From Rhyzopertha dominica (lineage: Eukaryota > Arthropoda > Insecta > Coleoptera > Bostrichidae), in the NCBI GenBank assembly GCA_025024175.1, contig QCXZ01000045.1, positions 5,249,533 to 5,313,532 of the forward strand: a stretch of DNA of 64,000 bases. Reading direction: 5' to 3'. The notes below the pieces were generated by a model that had not been told where the DNA came from, searched no databases, and saw only the letters and a program-made list of their open reading frames with translations. A program made the position numbers and the translations under genes. Shown in pieces: positions 21,590 through 33,210 of this stretch (positions are counted from its first letter, which is position 1; each line of letters opens with the position of its first letter).

Positions 21590-21869
21590 GTTAACTAACT
21601 CACTCAATTTCACTTTACGGTCACCCAAAACAATTTTTACGAATTTTCGCGATTTTTTTCTGGCGTTACTGCCTCTTGTGGCCTTCCTGAACGGGGTGCA
21701 TCATTTGTGCTGGTACGGTTACGACGAATTTCAGCAAACGAGTACTTGACCGTTGAAAATGCTGGGGCAGATTTCCCGTAACACTTATCAAGCCATTGCT
21801 TTGCAACAATGGTGTTTTTTTCCCATCAGGAAACAGTGTTTTATTAAAACACGAATTCACTTTTTCCAT
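21590..21869 (-). pseudogene. mariner transposase N-terminal relic
   Basis: With frame changes, the minus strand reads MEKVNFRVLIKHCF, AKQWLDKCYGKSAPAFSTV and RRNRTSTNDAPRSGRPQEAV, the classic N-terminal HTH and GRP linker of a mariner (DD34D) transposase. Two frameshifts lie within the first 40 codons and stops follow downstream. There is no catalytic core and no TIR was identified. Confidence 0.65.
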
Positions 21870-21899
21870 ACCAGAGGTAGCATCACTTTGAGACCAGTA

Positions 21900-23255
21900 A
21901 CTTGAGAACGATTGGATGAAATTTCATGAAACTTTGACAGTATTCTAGTTAAGGTTAGTACTATAAGACAACGATACAGAGATTTTTTGTTTGTAGCGCC
22001 ATCTCTCGGTCAGGCCAAAGACTTTTCAGCCCATGGGGTAGACATATTGTGATTTTATATTTTTGTACATGTCATATATTTTCTCAGCATCAGAAGTTGT
22101 ACCAGATCTAACTGTAAACTCCAGCAGGCTAATAACTAAATCGGTGTCTAGACTACCTTGATGATCTAGCAATTTTTTGGAGTGACGGGTTTGCAATTTG
22201 TATCAGCCCAGGTGATATTTTCCTTGAACTCATGACAGTTATTTAAGTTGCAGCTGCCAGATATGGGTAATGCAACCTAGATTGTCCATAAAATTGGTGT
22301 GGTTTTCTTGTAACTATTTACTTTATTGTCTTATAGTACTAATATCTTTTAAAATGCGGTTGCATACAAAAAATGAAACATAAAAGAAAAATGGTTCAAG
22401 ATACATAATCAAGATGTACCTTGGACCATCCGGTTATGTACCTTAAACGTAGTGCGTGTTTTGTAAATATAATTTTCAGCTGCTCTTTCATATTAACAAG
22501 TTCGCACTGTAATGTCCGTGTAAGTACTGATCGTGACATCATCTTCAGTCTTCCTCCAGTAAACCTTAAAAAATAAAGTAAGCGTCCACAAAATGCATGC
22601 AAAAGCATCAAAAATAACCATTTATCAAATCAATAAAGCCATTTTCTTCTATTGTGCTTAGCGGATGTAAATAAATCTTTGACTACTTTGCAGTTTGCCG
22701 AGTTTATATAAACAAGTGCTGTAAGCTTAAGTACAACCACTACCAAAAAGAAATCGTTTAGCTGTGTAATGGGAATAAAACGCAGGGAAAAAACAGATGA
22801 AAATTAGAAGCTGTTGCGATATCAGTGATAAATCACTTTCTATACTCACTTGTTATTGTGTTATTAATTAATCAATATTAATAATTAAAATCGACGAAGC
22901 TCACAACAGAAAGCAAAAATCATTACCACCTAATAATAATATAATAATAATAATTAAATTCAATGTGATTCATAACCGTAGAACAGGGAGCGTTACCTGT
23001 ATTATTTGGTCACCTAGCTGTTCACTGCAATTGAGGATCAGGGTTGAATAAAAATAGCTTAGTTTGATTTCTCAGAATGCTTTTTTTGAATCCTCATCTT
23101 GCGTGACTCCAACTCTACAAGAACAACTGAACTTCTACAACTACTTAATATACCTACTGGTCATATTATCTACAACATTTTACTATATTATACATTGCGA
23201 ACGAATTTCATGTTTTGTAGAAAAAGAATGGCTTTATTCTAAAATTCAAAATGTG
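21900..23255. other. Spacer, nothing recognised
   Basis: Short ORFs only (for example 22396-22611 minus, 23064-23264 plus) with no motif. A poly-ATA patch lies near 22925-22960. Confidence 0.3.
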
Positions 23256-23259
23256 GGGT

Positions 23260-24125
23260 CTTAATGGATTTAGAGGCTCTGGTTTGACTATTTGAGCTAC
23301 CAAATAATTTATCCATAAAAAGGGCAAATTCAGCTGTGCCAGAACACTGAATAGCACCAAGCTTATCCAATATTAACAACCTAGCATAAACAGAGCGACT
23401 AAACACTTGGGTTGCAAATTTAACCTTCAGGAATTGCAGTTTTATTTTCGAAATGAATGCCTTTGTTTATGAAATTATTTTATTAAGTGGGGTACATCAA
23501 ATAAATGTAAAATTTCTTTACTACTGTCTACACTGTAAGAACAGCCTGAACTGCAGCCACTTGCACTACATGGACTTGTTAAAAGTGCAGCACTCTGGTC
23601 ACAAACTGTGGCAACAATAATTGTAAAATCAGTTTTTTTGATGAACAACTTTAATAATTACCTGCAATTGTTTGCATCTGTTATTTAATCCTCTCAACAT
23701 AAAAACAAGCACATGATTGTAATAACAGACAATATTTATGCAGTTTCTTAAGGCTCTGAAATATTTTGAACGTGATTTTAGCAATGCTGATGGCAAACTA
23801 AATAAAGCGACAGCTCTTAGGGGAATGCTTTTACAAAGCCAAGGCTAACGACTTTTCCTCCGCTGTCCACTTAATAGAACGGTTTTTTAATGTTCTTTAG
23901 GTGCGACAAAATAAATGTGTTTTCAACATCAGACAATTTAACCAAATTTTTAAAATAACAACTTTTTAATAATTTTGTTGGATCATCTTTTGGAAAAAGA
24001 TTTTTAAATGTTGCACTCTTTTTCAAGAGCCTAGATTTTAAAATCGAAGTTATTTTTTTTGCCTGATTTAATTCAACATAAACTTTTTGTGACACGACTT
24101 TGTAGTGTTTATGCCTTAATTTCAT
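23260..24125 (-). pseudogene. P-element/THAP9-like transposase relic
   Basis: The minus strand shows separate pieces in the order expected for THAP9-like proteins. First is a basic N-terminal region with KNLFPKDDPTKLLK (24125-23871). Next is KWTAEEKSLALAL and HSPKS (about 23870-23810), resembling the helix-turn-helix segment before the catalytic core. Last is KVKFATQVFSRSVYARLL with GTAEFALFMDKLFGSSNS (about 23425-23290), resembling the conserved region before the terminal catalytic residue. The middle is deleted and several stops occur. The assignment rests on motif resemblance only. Confidence 0.4.
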
Positions 24126-24312
24126 NTTTGTCCGCTGTTTTCCGAAAAGAAAGTTTGCGGTCCAAAANTTCAGCTATAGTTGATGACAACTGGTGTACTA
24201 TAATGTGTAGATNGGCNCTGCAAACGTTGGGAGATCCCTTTGACGTGCCGTCGAAATACCGACAGAAGACGGATAACTTCCAACGGTGGCGCCAACTTTG
24301 GTACCAACACTA

Positions 24313-25420
24313 CAGGGTGCGGCAAAAAAACCGTCAATGACAATTTTCTCAATAAAATCTTTATTAATAACGAAAATTGAATATCAACAAAAAAATAACG
24401 ATAGGAAACAACTTGGACCATAACATAATCAGCGGGTTTCAGAATGGCCACCTGCGGCGGCGATGCAGAGCCCCAACCGTGACTTGAAATTTTCAGCGAT
24501 GGGCCGCAGGTCTTCTGGCGACAATCGGTCCCACTCCTGACGCAACCACCGCTTCAGCGACTCCAAAACACAGGCCCTGGCCTTCAAAATGAACCACATG
24601 CTGTAGTCCTTTGGGTTCAGGTCCGGCGAGTAGGGCATCCATTCTAAAGACGTGATGAAGTCAGGGAAATGGGTCTGGCACCACTCTTGAGTCGTTTTTG
24701 CCTTGGGCGCCGGTGATGAGTCTTGCTAAGTCCGCATCGCCGAAGTGTTGCTGGGCCCACGGAAGTACGACGTCCTCCAGAATGTCCCGACGGTAGACTT
24801 TTTGGTTGATTTTGATCCCTTGATCCACGAAAACGAGGGGGGTCTTGCCGCTTGCACAAATTCCGCCCCAGACCATCACCGCAGCGGGATTTTGACGGTG
24901 CTCGACAATGGCCGACGTACCGGGAGCCTCAGCGGACCAGATCCGGTCGTTTTGGTGGTTGTGCGGTTGCTCGACGGTGAACAGCTTTCTCATCTGTGAA
25001 GAGGATGCCCTCCCATCGCTGACCAACGGCCCGACGCTTGAGTTGGCGCCATCTTTGCAGCCGTACACGTTTGTTGTCGTCGGTGGAGGACCTGGACTTT
25101 TTGGAGCTTGTACGGCCGGAGGTTGAGTTCCTCTTTAGCCATTCGGCGGACTGATCGGTCTCACGGGCGATTTTTCTCAAGGAGACCCTCGGGTCTTGCT
25201 TGACCCGCTTCTTGATGAGCTGGCGGTTGACGGACGTGTTAACGGTGCGCTCTTGCCGCTTCCCGGACGGCGACCATCGTGACTAAGCTCCTTGTATCGT
25301 TTGATCGTTCGGCAAACGATTGCTGGGTCGATGCGGAGCGAACGCGCGATCTCGCAGGTGGGGTTTTTGAGCTCGTGCAACGCCAAAATTTGAGCACGTT
25401 GATCTGACAAAATATTGAAC
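24313..25420 (-). mobile_element. Decayed maT-type (DD37D) Tc1/mariner element
   Basis: One terminus is visible: TA at 24311-24312 followed by CAGGGTGCGGCAAAAAAACC. The matching opposite TIR was not found up to 25560, so the 5' end is truncated or replaced. The interior is the transposase described separately. Confidence 0.65.
24429..25410 (-). pseudogene. DD37D (maT/mori-like) transposase, frameshifted
   Basis: Reading minus from about 25410: the HTH (RAQILALHELKN, IARSLRIDPAIVCRTIKRYKE), a second HTH (SLRKIARETDQS), then the first Asp in GILFTDEK and VWGGICASGK. The second Asp is in DSSPA (after a 4-base deletion that removes the usual TFQ), the third in YSPDLNPKDYSMW. The second-to-third spacing is 37 residues, hence DD37D. 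At least three frameshifts (near 25180, 25000 and 24720) make it a pseudogene. The sequence is distinctly GC-richer than its surroundings. Confidence 0.75.
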
Positions 25421-25814
25421 AAAATCAGAAAACATGAACATGCACTAGATTGTATAGAAAAATACGGAGAATCCAATAACATAAAAACTAGAACAAAGGT
25501 TTTACAACAAATCGCGTCAGAACACAAATATTTTGTGTGGTGTGGTTCTGGGGTAATGCGGAATAATGTAAGTGCACTGTAATTCCTGAGGGGTCAACTT
25601 ATTAGGTATAACTATATCCGACGACAGAGAAGACAAAAAACAGACACTTCAAATTGGAAGATTCCAATAGTTTATCAGGAACCCTGAAGAACCAAAAGTA
25701 AGAGCAAGCGATCTAAATTAATAAGGGTACATTACCTTAATCAAAATTGTAGGTACACCATAAATACCGGGTGACGGTTAAGATGGTAAGGCTAGTGAAG
25801 ATGGCAGCGAAATG
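25421..25814. other. Spacer before the long-TIR element
   Basis: No feature recognised. Directly left of the 6-bp duplication the sequence is ordinary mixed DNA (aagatggtaaggctagtgaag). Confidence 0.3.
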
Positions 25815-25820
25815 ACCAAT

Positions 25821-27470
25821 AGTAGGGGAAAAGCGCCGTTCTGGTGTCACATTTGCATATTTGCATATTAATAAGGGTAATTAAAACAATGGGTAATTAA
25901 TTAATTAAAACAATTAGTAATTAATTAAGACAATGGGTAATTAGCGATTTTGATGAACTAATTAGGGTAATTAGCAGTTTGATTAGGGTAATTAACGGTT
26001 TGATTAGGGTAATTAATAGTTTGATTAGGGTGATTAGCAGTTTGATCGGAGTAATTAGTGATTCTGATTAATTAATTAGGGTAATTAATAGTTTGATTAG
26101 GATAATTAGTAGTTTGATTAGGTTAATTAGAGATTTGATTCGGGTAATTAGCAGTTTGATTAGGGTAATAAGTGATTATGATTAATTAATTAGGTTAATT
26201 AATAGTTTGATTAGATGAATTATCAGCTCAATTAGGGTCGTTCTGGCTTCACATTTGCATATTAATTAGGGGTAATTAGCGGTTAATTAAGTTAATTAGC
26301 TGTTTAATTAGGGTAATTAGCGGTTTAATTAGGGTAATTGGCGGATTAATTGATTGATTAGGATAATTAGAGTTTTGATTAGAGTAATTAGACTTTTATT
26401 AAAGTAATTGTCTGTTTTATTAGGGTAATTAGAGTTTTGATTAGGATAATTAACGGTTTTAATTGATTGATTGGCATAATTAGAGGGTCTAATTAGCGTA
26501 ATTCGCGGTTTTGATTGATTGATTAAGTTGATTCGCGGTTTTAATTAGGCTGATTCGCGGTTTAATTGATTAATTAGGACAATTAGCCGTTTAATAAGGG
26601 TAATAAAAGGTTTATTTACGGTACTTAGCTTATAGCGGTTATAATTGATTGATAACGATAATTAAGGTTTTAATTCGCGGTTTGGATTAATTTATGACTA
26701 ATGATATGGAGGTAATTAGCGATTTAATTATAATTAGCGATGTGTACTTACACATTTCTTACTACAGCCGTACAACGTCAATTCATATATGCCAAGCTTC
26801 GAGGCTGGTTTGTATATATAACCTCGGACAACCCCACCTTATCGACAAAACCTATAATTTATGGGTATAAATCACCTGTCAAGGAAAGGTAAGGTCCTTT
26901 GTTCCCTAATCCACCCTCATTAAATCACCTTTGTTGTCTAATTTATGGGAGACCCGTTGTAACAAAAGAACATCTGCTCCTTTGTGAGTGTACCTACGTT
27001 AAATCGCCTGTCAAGGAAAGATAAGATCCTTTGTTCCCTAATGCATGGGAATGTGGGTGGTCTACATTAAATCTCCCGAAACTAAAGACCTCCTGCCCCT
27101 TTGTTCCCTAATTTATGGGAGACCCGCTGCAACAAAAGAACATCTGCCCTTTTGTTCCTTAATTTATGGGAGACCCGTTGCAACACCTGCCCTTGACCAC
27201 CCATCGAGAACCCTCATTAAATCACCCACAACAAAAGAACATCTGCACCTTTGTTAAACTACCTGCCTGCTCCTTTGTTCCGGACCTGACAGGTTCAAAC
27301 CTGCCTTTTATCCCCTAGCTCTCCCACGCTGTAAACTGTATATAAAGCGCCCGCTTCGGTATACCTGTTAGCTAGTTTGCGTGCTTGGTGACTATACGAG
27401 TATATATACGAACGTGCTTTATATGTGTAGTGCTACAAGTTACTAAAAGGTAAATTAAAATGGATTCACT
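25821..27470 (+). repeat. Left TIR (1,650 bp) with two minisatellites and a promoter
   Basis: In order: a 40-bp unique tip; about 890 bp of a degenerate roughly 22-bp unit (core TTAGGGTAATTAG...GTTTGA); a unique block; several copies of a roughly 53-bp unit (TTTATGGGAGACCCGTTGCA core, about 26930-27250); then a TATA-box promoter and ATGGATTCACT. Homology to the right TIR stops at 27470. It is longer than the right TIR because of extra copies of the 22-bp unit. Confidence 0.85.
27339..27346 (+). promoter_or_regulatory. TATA box in the left TIR
   Basis: TATATAAA, about 120 bp before the conserved ATGGATTC start that both TIRs carry. In the left TIR the reading frame ends at once (TAGTAG after four codons), so the promoter is orphaned here and would drive transcription into the element. 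Confidence 0.5.
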
Positions 27471-27486
27471 GTAGTAGAAGGCTGTC

Positions 27487-27990
27487 ACAGCAGCTGTCTC
27501 ACTCATTTGCATATTAGCCTATATGAGCATGTGTAATTCGCTGTTGCAATTAAAAAAATTGAAAAAAAAATAGATTTTTTCTTTTTGCAGAATTCTTGCA
27601 TATGGTGGTATTGGATGTGGAATATGATATTATGACTAGAATTTGCATGTTGATAAATAGTATTAGCGAGTTCATTAGGCGTATTTTCGCAAAAAAAATC
27701 ATTTTTTCTCGGATTAATGAGCTGTTTTTTTTTCTTTTTAAGAGGATAATTTTTTATCTTCTCTGTATAAGTTATAGAAACGGGATTTGATCCGAATGTT
27801 TTTTGTCTAAGGAAGCTTTTTTTGAACTCATTTAAATATTACTTACCCTTTTTCAGTGGCATATACACACTTGAAAACAAAAACTCAGTTTANNCATCAC
27901 TTTTTTCGAGCTGGAATGGTAGGACAACAGCGAAAGACATACATGTAGACTAGGAATNTTTTTTTTTATTTTACTTACTATTACAAAACA
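27487..27990. repeat. 3' flank of the RING gene, shared with 37655-38124
   Basis: Long words such as tttgcatattagcct, gagcatgtgtaattcgct and tcgagctggaatggta recur in the same order and orientation at 37655-38124. There they lie directly beside the second RING gene. This shows that the 18S-ORF segment was inserted between this flank and the gene. N bases lie at 27893-27894 and 27959. Confidence 0.7.
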
Positions 27991-27997
27991 ATTATAT

Positions 27998-28800
27998 ACG
28001 GCTACCACATCCAAGGAAGGCAGCAGGCGCGCAAATTACCCACTCCCGGCACGGGGAGGTAGTGACGAAAAATAACGATACGGGACTCATCCGAGGCCCC
28101 GTAATCGGAATGAGTACACTCTAAACCCTTTAACGAGGATCAATTGGAGGGCAAGTCTGGTGCCAGCCGCCGCGGTAATTCCAGCTCCAATAGCGTATAT
28201 TAAAGTTGTTGCGGTTTAAAAGCTCGTAGTCGAATCTGTGTCCCGCGCCACCGGTTCATCGCTCGCGGTGTCTGACTGGCGTGTTCGTGGGACGTCCTGC
28301 CGGTGGTGCCGTGCGGGGCGCCGGTGCGGCTTCGTCCCAGGTGGTCGTTGTCCGTGTCGTGCGTTTCCGTGCGGCCCAACTCTAAAATCCCGCATCGGTG
28401 CTCTTGACTGAGTGTCGAGGCGGGCCGGCACGTTTACTTTGAACAAATTAGAGTGCTCAAAGCAGGCTAAAACTTCGCCTGAATACAAGTGCATGGAATA
28501 ATGGAATAGGACCTCGGTTCTATTTTGTTGGTTTTCGGAACCCCGAGGTAATGATTAATAGGAACGGATGGGCGCATTCGTATTGCGACGTTAGAGGTGA
28601 AATTCTTGGATCGTCGCAAGACGGACAGAAGCGAAAGCATTTGCCAAAAACGTTTTCATTGATCAAGAACGAAAGTTAGAGGTTCGAAGGCGATCAGATA
28701 CCGCCCTAGTTCTAACCATAAACGATGCCAGCTAGCGATCCGCCGACGTTCCTCCGATGACTCGGCTGGCAGCTTCCGGGAAACCAAAGCTTTCGGGTCC
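27998..28800 (+). rRNA. Partial 18S rRNA (central part, about 800 nt)
   Basis: Unmistakable small-subunit rRNA, sense on the plus strand. It runs from ACGGCTACCACATCC through GTGCCAGCCGCCGCGGTAA and a GC-rich V4 region to GAGGTGAAATTCTTGGATCG and GAAACCAAAGCTTTCGG, then stops abruptly at 28800. Both ends are truncated, corresponding roughly to nucleotides 400-1150 of an insect 18S. It is highly conserved (a few substitutions, such as GGTTTAAAAGC), so the capture is recent or is an assembly join. It cannot function as a ribosomal RNA. Confidence 0.93.
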
Positions 28801-29875
28801 AAAATTCATTGAGCTGGCCAGACGGTAATTCCATCATGGCATAATCGATGTTACCATGTTGATCATTTACTGCATCGGGATTGCGTAACCCATCGGTGTA
28901 ATAGTTACTCATTAACAGACTATGACAGCCAGGCGCAGTGGAGGTGTAATTAAGAGCGCTAGAATTGTCAACATACTTGACGGACTTTCGCGCACAGAAT
29001 CCGAGTAGATTCTTTACTCGATTAGCGTCCTGCTCAAGCATCTCAACATCATAATCTTCAGGCATGAAATCGTCCGGATTGAGCAGCAATGGGAAATCAG
29101 GATGATGCTGTTGGTCGGCTCTTCTCCTGTGTCCGGGGGCTAGAACTGGTCCCCATCTTGCTCCGGGTAGAGGGCTACTTTGGTAAAACCTCATCCTCAC
29201 ATGTTGTGGCGTGGCTCTTAGCGAAAGTGCAACAACTACTTGACGTAGTGTGCCGAAAGTCACGAGATGCGCTTCAGGCTGCATCACGTTTGGGCGTGGT
29301 AATCGTGGATAATAGACAGTATCTGCATATTGGAACTGTTCTACAGCATTTACGATATTAGCTAGAGGCCCGAAATTGACAGGTGTTCCCTGTATGACTT
29401 CACGTACGTTAATATCCNCTTGAGGGCGGTAGTACAAGTTGTCGTCATTGGGGTACGGCATAATTTGGGATCGCTGGGTGTTGATAAGTTTGACCTCAAG
29501 TTGGGCGAGAGTCAATCGGTATAGTTCATAGACAGAACACTGAGGGATATTCTTCAAAGTTTGATAAAGTTTAATAAACACGGCTTGACTGAAGAACCCT
29601 ATGCCACGGGTTGAAACTGGAACAATCTTAGCTTGTTCTGTCAGTTCAATAACCTGGGCGGTGGCTGCCTTTACTTCACTTGCGAATCCGAAATATAAGC
29701 GCTTGTCCAATTCCTTTTGCAATTCGGCCATCACCTTGTCGCCGGTAACCTTGCGGTTATGTTCCTGACGTATGCGGTCTCTGGTCCGTTTTGCTTTCGA
29801 CTTCGGTTTTGCTTCTTTCGGTTGGTCTACGGATGTAGACGGTAAGTTTGAGTTTGCTTCGCGTTGATTATTCAT
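28789..29875 (-). CDS. Unidentified ORF inside the long-TIR element, 3' end fused to antisense 18S
   Basis: The frame is open from 29938 to 28712. The preferred start is ATG 29875 (MNNQREAN), because upstream codons are AT-run. About 355 residues are genuine; the last 25 or so (after QLNEFW) are antisense 18S and not native. The N-terminus is Lys/Arg-rich (KPKSKAKRTRDRIRQEHNRK), followed by a mixed globular region with FGPLANIVNAVEQFQYADTV and a Pro/Arg-rich linker. I do not recognise the family; a structural or nucleic-acid-binding protein of a virus-like element is possible but unproven. One codon contains an N (29418). The composition is more balanced than the surroundings. Confidence 0.45.
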
Positions 29876-29947
29876 CTTCACGTTGCAGATTAGCCGGAAG
29901 TCCAGACTAAATATATATAAATGCATATATACATACATATTTAAATA

Positions 29948-31739
29948 CTAAAAGAAAGGATATGGATGATAAGGAGGAGGAGAAGAAGGAGGAGGAGGAG
30001 AAATTCTGGCATAGGGATGCGGATGATAGCACTCAGGTTCTGCAACAAAAAAAGAAAAAAAAACATGGTTTAAGTATTAACAAAAATTATATAGAAGAAA
30101 AACTTTCACCTCTATGACAATGCTGTTTCCCTAACCGCATTGGCCCTACATGCGGCAGTTGCTGATACTCCTGAGACGCCAAATGTTGTATTACCATGTC
30201 GTAAAAGCTATCTAATGAGAAAAAAAGCATGGGATTAGGTTTTTTCTCTAAATTAAGAAAGACTGATTTACCTTTAAAAGGATAGCTCCCTACCATGGGC
30301 TGCCACCGATGCTCATGTATCTGATGTGGAATGGTTGCATCTAATGAGAGAAAAAATGGAATTATATATGTCTAATAATTCTCTAACGACTTACGGTGAG
30401 CAGGAGGGTTCCCTGCTATTGACGATGATCGCGGTGACAGCGCATGCTGCAGTGGAATACTCGCATCTAATGAGAGGGGAAAAACATGAAATTATGTTTT
30501 CTCTAATAATTCTCTAACGACTTACTGTGCATATCCCAGTGTTCATGTATTGGAGACGGTCGATATAACACAGGCTCCAGCGGGTTTCTATAACCCTCAT
30601 CTGCATCTATTGATCAAAAAAGAAACAAAATTAAGTTACTAAAATTAAAAGGAAAAAACTGTAAATTTAATAACTTACTGAAAAATGGCAGCGGCTGTAG
30701 CATTTGCCTATGGTTAGCAAGAACGATCGCCTCCACATCGGGGTGTTCTGCAATTGTAAAGAATGGAAATTGTAAAAAAAATAAAACGATCCTTTAAGAA
30801 TAATAAAAAAACAGGCAGTATTAATTAATTATATTTCTATGTCAAAAGATTACCTACCATTGCGGTTATCCCATTCCCTCAGCGGATGCGCATCATCTAA
30901 TACCTCGGNGGTGGGCATATCGTCTATAGCTATACATATTGGAAAAAAATTTTTTCTTAAGAAATTGAACACTTAAAAATAAATTTAAATAATATTACCC
31001 ATTTGAGGATGCTGGCTATTGACCCACTCTCGGACATGAAGTTCCCTGGCGGCCGCAAATTCAGCATAATCTGTGAAAACCATAACAATTCTTTAAGGAT
31101 AAAGAAAAAACTAAAACTGCTTATATTTACTATCAAATTGTACAAGTTACCAACCATTATAGAGCTCTTGCGATGCTTGATGCTGCGGATCGCCAACTTC
31201 GAATGACTCTGTTTCATCTTCATCACTTCATCACACGAAGTTGCCGTGTTGTCATCATCCGGCAAGGTGAAAATATATGACCGACTTGATGACGATCCCG
31301 ATGCCATGAATTCGTTCAGTGGTCTTATTTCCATTTCGTCAGGGTCAGCGTTCAGTCCCGCTGGAAAGAAGACCTGACAAATGTTTTCAACGAAATTGTT
31401 AAAACGATCCAGCGGAACCTTTTCGACCCTACAAGTCGGACAGCTAATCGTCTTCGAATTCGCTGGCTCCCTCAGTATTTTTTGCGAATGCGCACACGTA
31501 TTGCACACGTTGTGTGCTCTGGGGCAGTAGAATATCCGCTTTGGCGGTGCAAAGGGTTGGAAACACACCGGACATTTCAGCGACCCCCCAACGGCATGTA
31601 ATAACATTACATACCTTACAATTCTGCAAATTAAAAATAATTATAATAATAAATATTATCGACTTTTTAAATATATGTGTACTTACATGTCGTAAGCGGT
31701 GAGAGCATAGCTCCTCAGTCTTCTATTAGCATGCTCCAT
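29948..31739 (-). CDS. Ten-exon RING-finger gene with modular Pro/His-rich tail
   Basis: Reconstructed by splice sites. Exons are 31739-31687, 31623-31151, 31070-30999, 30929-30858, 30747-30679, 30606-30526, 30466-30395, 30340-30272, 30211-30110 and 30039-29948, giving 384 residues, open throughout. Introns are 52-110 bp with GT..AG ends; all but the first are in phase 1. Residues 35-82 form a C3HC4 RING (C35, C38, C51, H55, C58, C61, C79, C82), resembling the SINA/SIAH type; such domains usually give E3 ubiquitin ligase activity. An acidic Ser-rich linker follows. Exons 3-10 encode 23-34-residue modules ending in a Pro/Tyr/His-rich tail. There is no signal peptide or membrane segment. The gene looks intact and is the main cargo of the element. 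Confidence 0.75.
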
Positions 31740-31965
31740 AATAATAAGAAAAATCGTGTGTATCTCAAGGAAACGAACGATATATTCTAAGTTTCATTTT
31801 TTGGTTAAATTTATAACATCGCACACCCCCTCTAGACAAAAACATCTTCTAAAGAGGGGTGTCAACGAAAAATTTGATAGTCTGTCTACATTTGAGAGGG
31901 TGTATTCAGATAAGCGAAAAGTTGCCTTAAATAAGAAACACCTGCACTTTCAATAATTCAAAAGA

Positions 31966-33200
31966 AAATTATAAAAANGCCAGATGACTATCTCACACGT
32001 CGAAAAAAGATAANATCACTCTGATTTAACAAGACCNCCCCATTGCTAAAAAAAAACTCCTGTGTCACATAATTCCGNGGGTGAGTCGTAAAAAAGTATC
32101 ATCTCGAGCATTGGAATTTATCTATTGTCCAGCCCCCCCTCCCCCCCCCGCTGTTCATATATCTAATTCCAAGCCGTCGAGTCTATGCGATATCTCAAAG
32201 GTAGGTCGTTTGTTATTTTTATACCTGGCTACGGACAGCGGTCACCCCATAAACCGACTGATTAAATGCTGACCATAGATTATCAGACGAATATTCAAGC
32301 ATGTATAAAAAAAGAGATCAAAATCTTTTCTGAATAATGAAACTGCTCATTATTAAATCGTATCCCGTCTAAAACGCGATTAGAGAGAATTATACTTAAC
32401 ATTTGCAGAGCGGGGGGTCAGTTCTATAATCATACATGTTTGAACTCTAACATTAATGAGATGCCCTTTGTATTGTTAAAATATATATAGCCTGACATCT
32501 TATAACTTTAAAATTCCAGTGGAAAGATACAATCTTTTCACCTCTAAATAAATACTTTATTCATTGTGACGCAGATAAAATTTGCATTAAGCAATATCAA
32601 TAATGAAATCGGGATACATTTCGGAGAAAACACCTGCGTTTTCAATGGTTAATTTTTAAATAAGGTAATACCATACGTCAAAAAAAGATAATGGAATGAG
32701 TTTCTCCTAATGTACAGCTTTGAATTCCGGCAAAAAGATACGATCTACATTTTTTTTACCCTATAAAGCCCACCCATTGCAAAGCAACTAAAATTCATAT
32801 TGGATGGTATCAATACGGCAATCAGGGTGAATCGGCAGGTTAAGACATGTTTGAAGCTCCTTTTATTATTTAATGAATGCCCTTCGAAGAAACGTGTAAC
32901 ATTTTAGAAATGCAATCTAATACGTCAGAAAGATAATGGAACTAGTTAAGCTGATAGTATCACATCGTGAAAAAAATATAAAAAATACTGTAGGTAATAA
33001 ATTCCAATTGTCAGACTTTTTTTTATCAGAATATACTTACATGCCATATATATCTGTCAGGTATCACCTGCTCTTAGACAAGTTCTAACAAGTTAGAAGT
33101 TTTTTTCTTCTCATGAATGCTTCCCAGCAAAGCAGCTGGTTTTTATCGCCATAATACCTGTCATGTATGATATAACATGAATTCCACATTAAGATCTTTA
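31966..33200. other. Non-coding interior of the long-TIR element
   Basis: AT-rich with N bases at 31978, 32014, 32037 and 32079. A word of about 30 bp (ttataaaaangccagatgac...) at 31970-32000 recurs at 33586-33616, bracketing a duplicated block. No gene was seen. Confidence 0.4.
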
Positions 33201-33210
33201 TCGAATTAAT

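Noticed and set aside
25860..26760. TTAGGG words as an internal telomere tract
   Set aside because: They are embedded in a degenerate 22-bp unit, not tandem TTAGGG, and they form an inverted partner at the other TIR.
28216..28494. 92-codon minus ORF inside the 18S fragment
   Set aside because: It is the antisense of the conserved rRNA V4 region; GC-rich rRNA often gives chance open frames.
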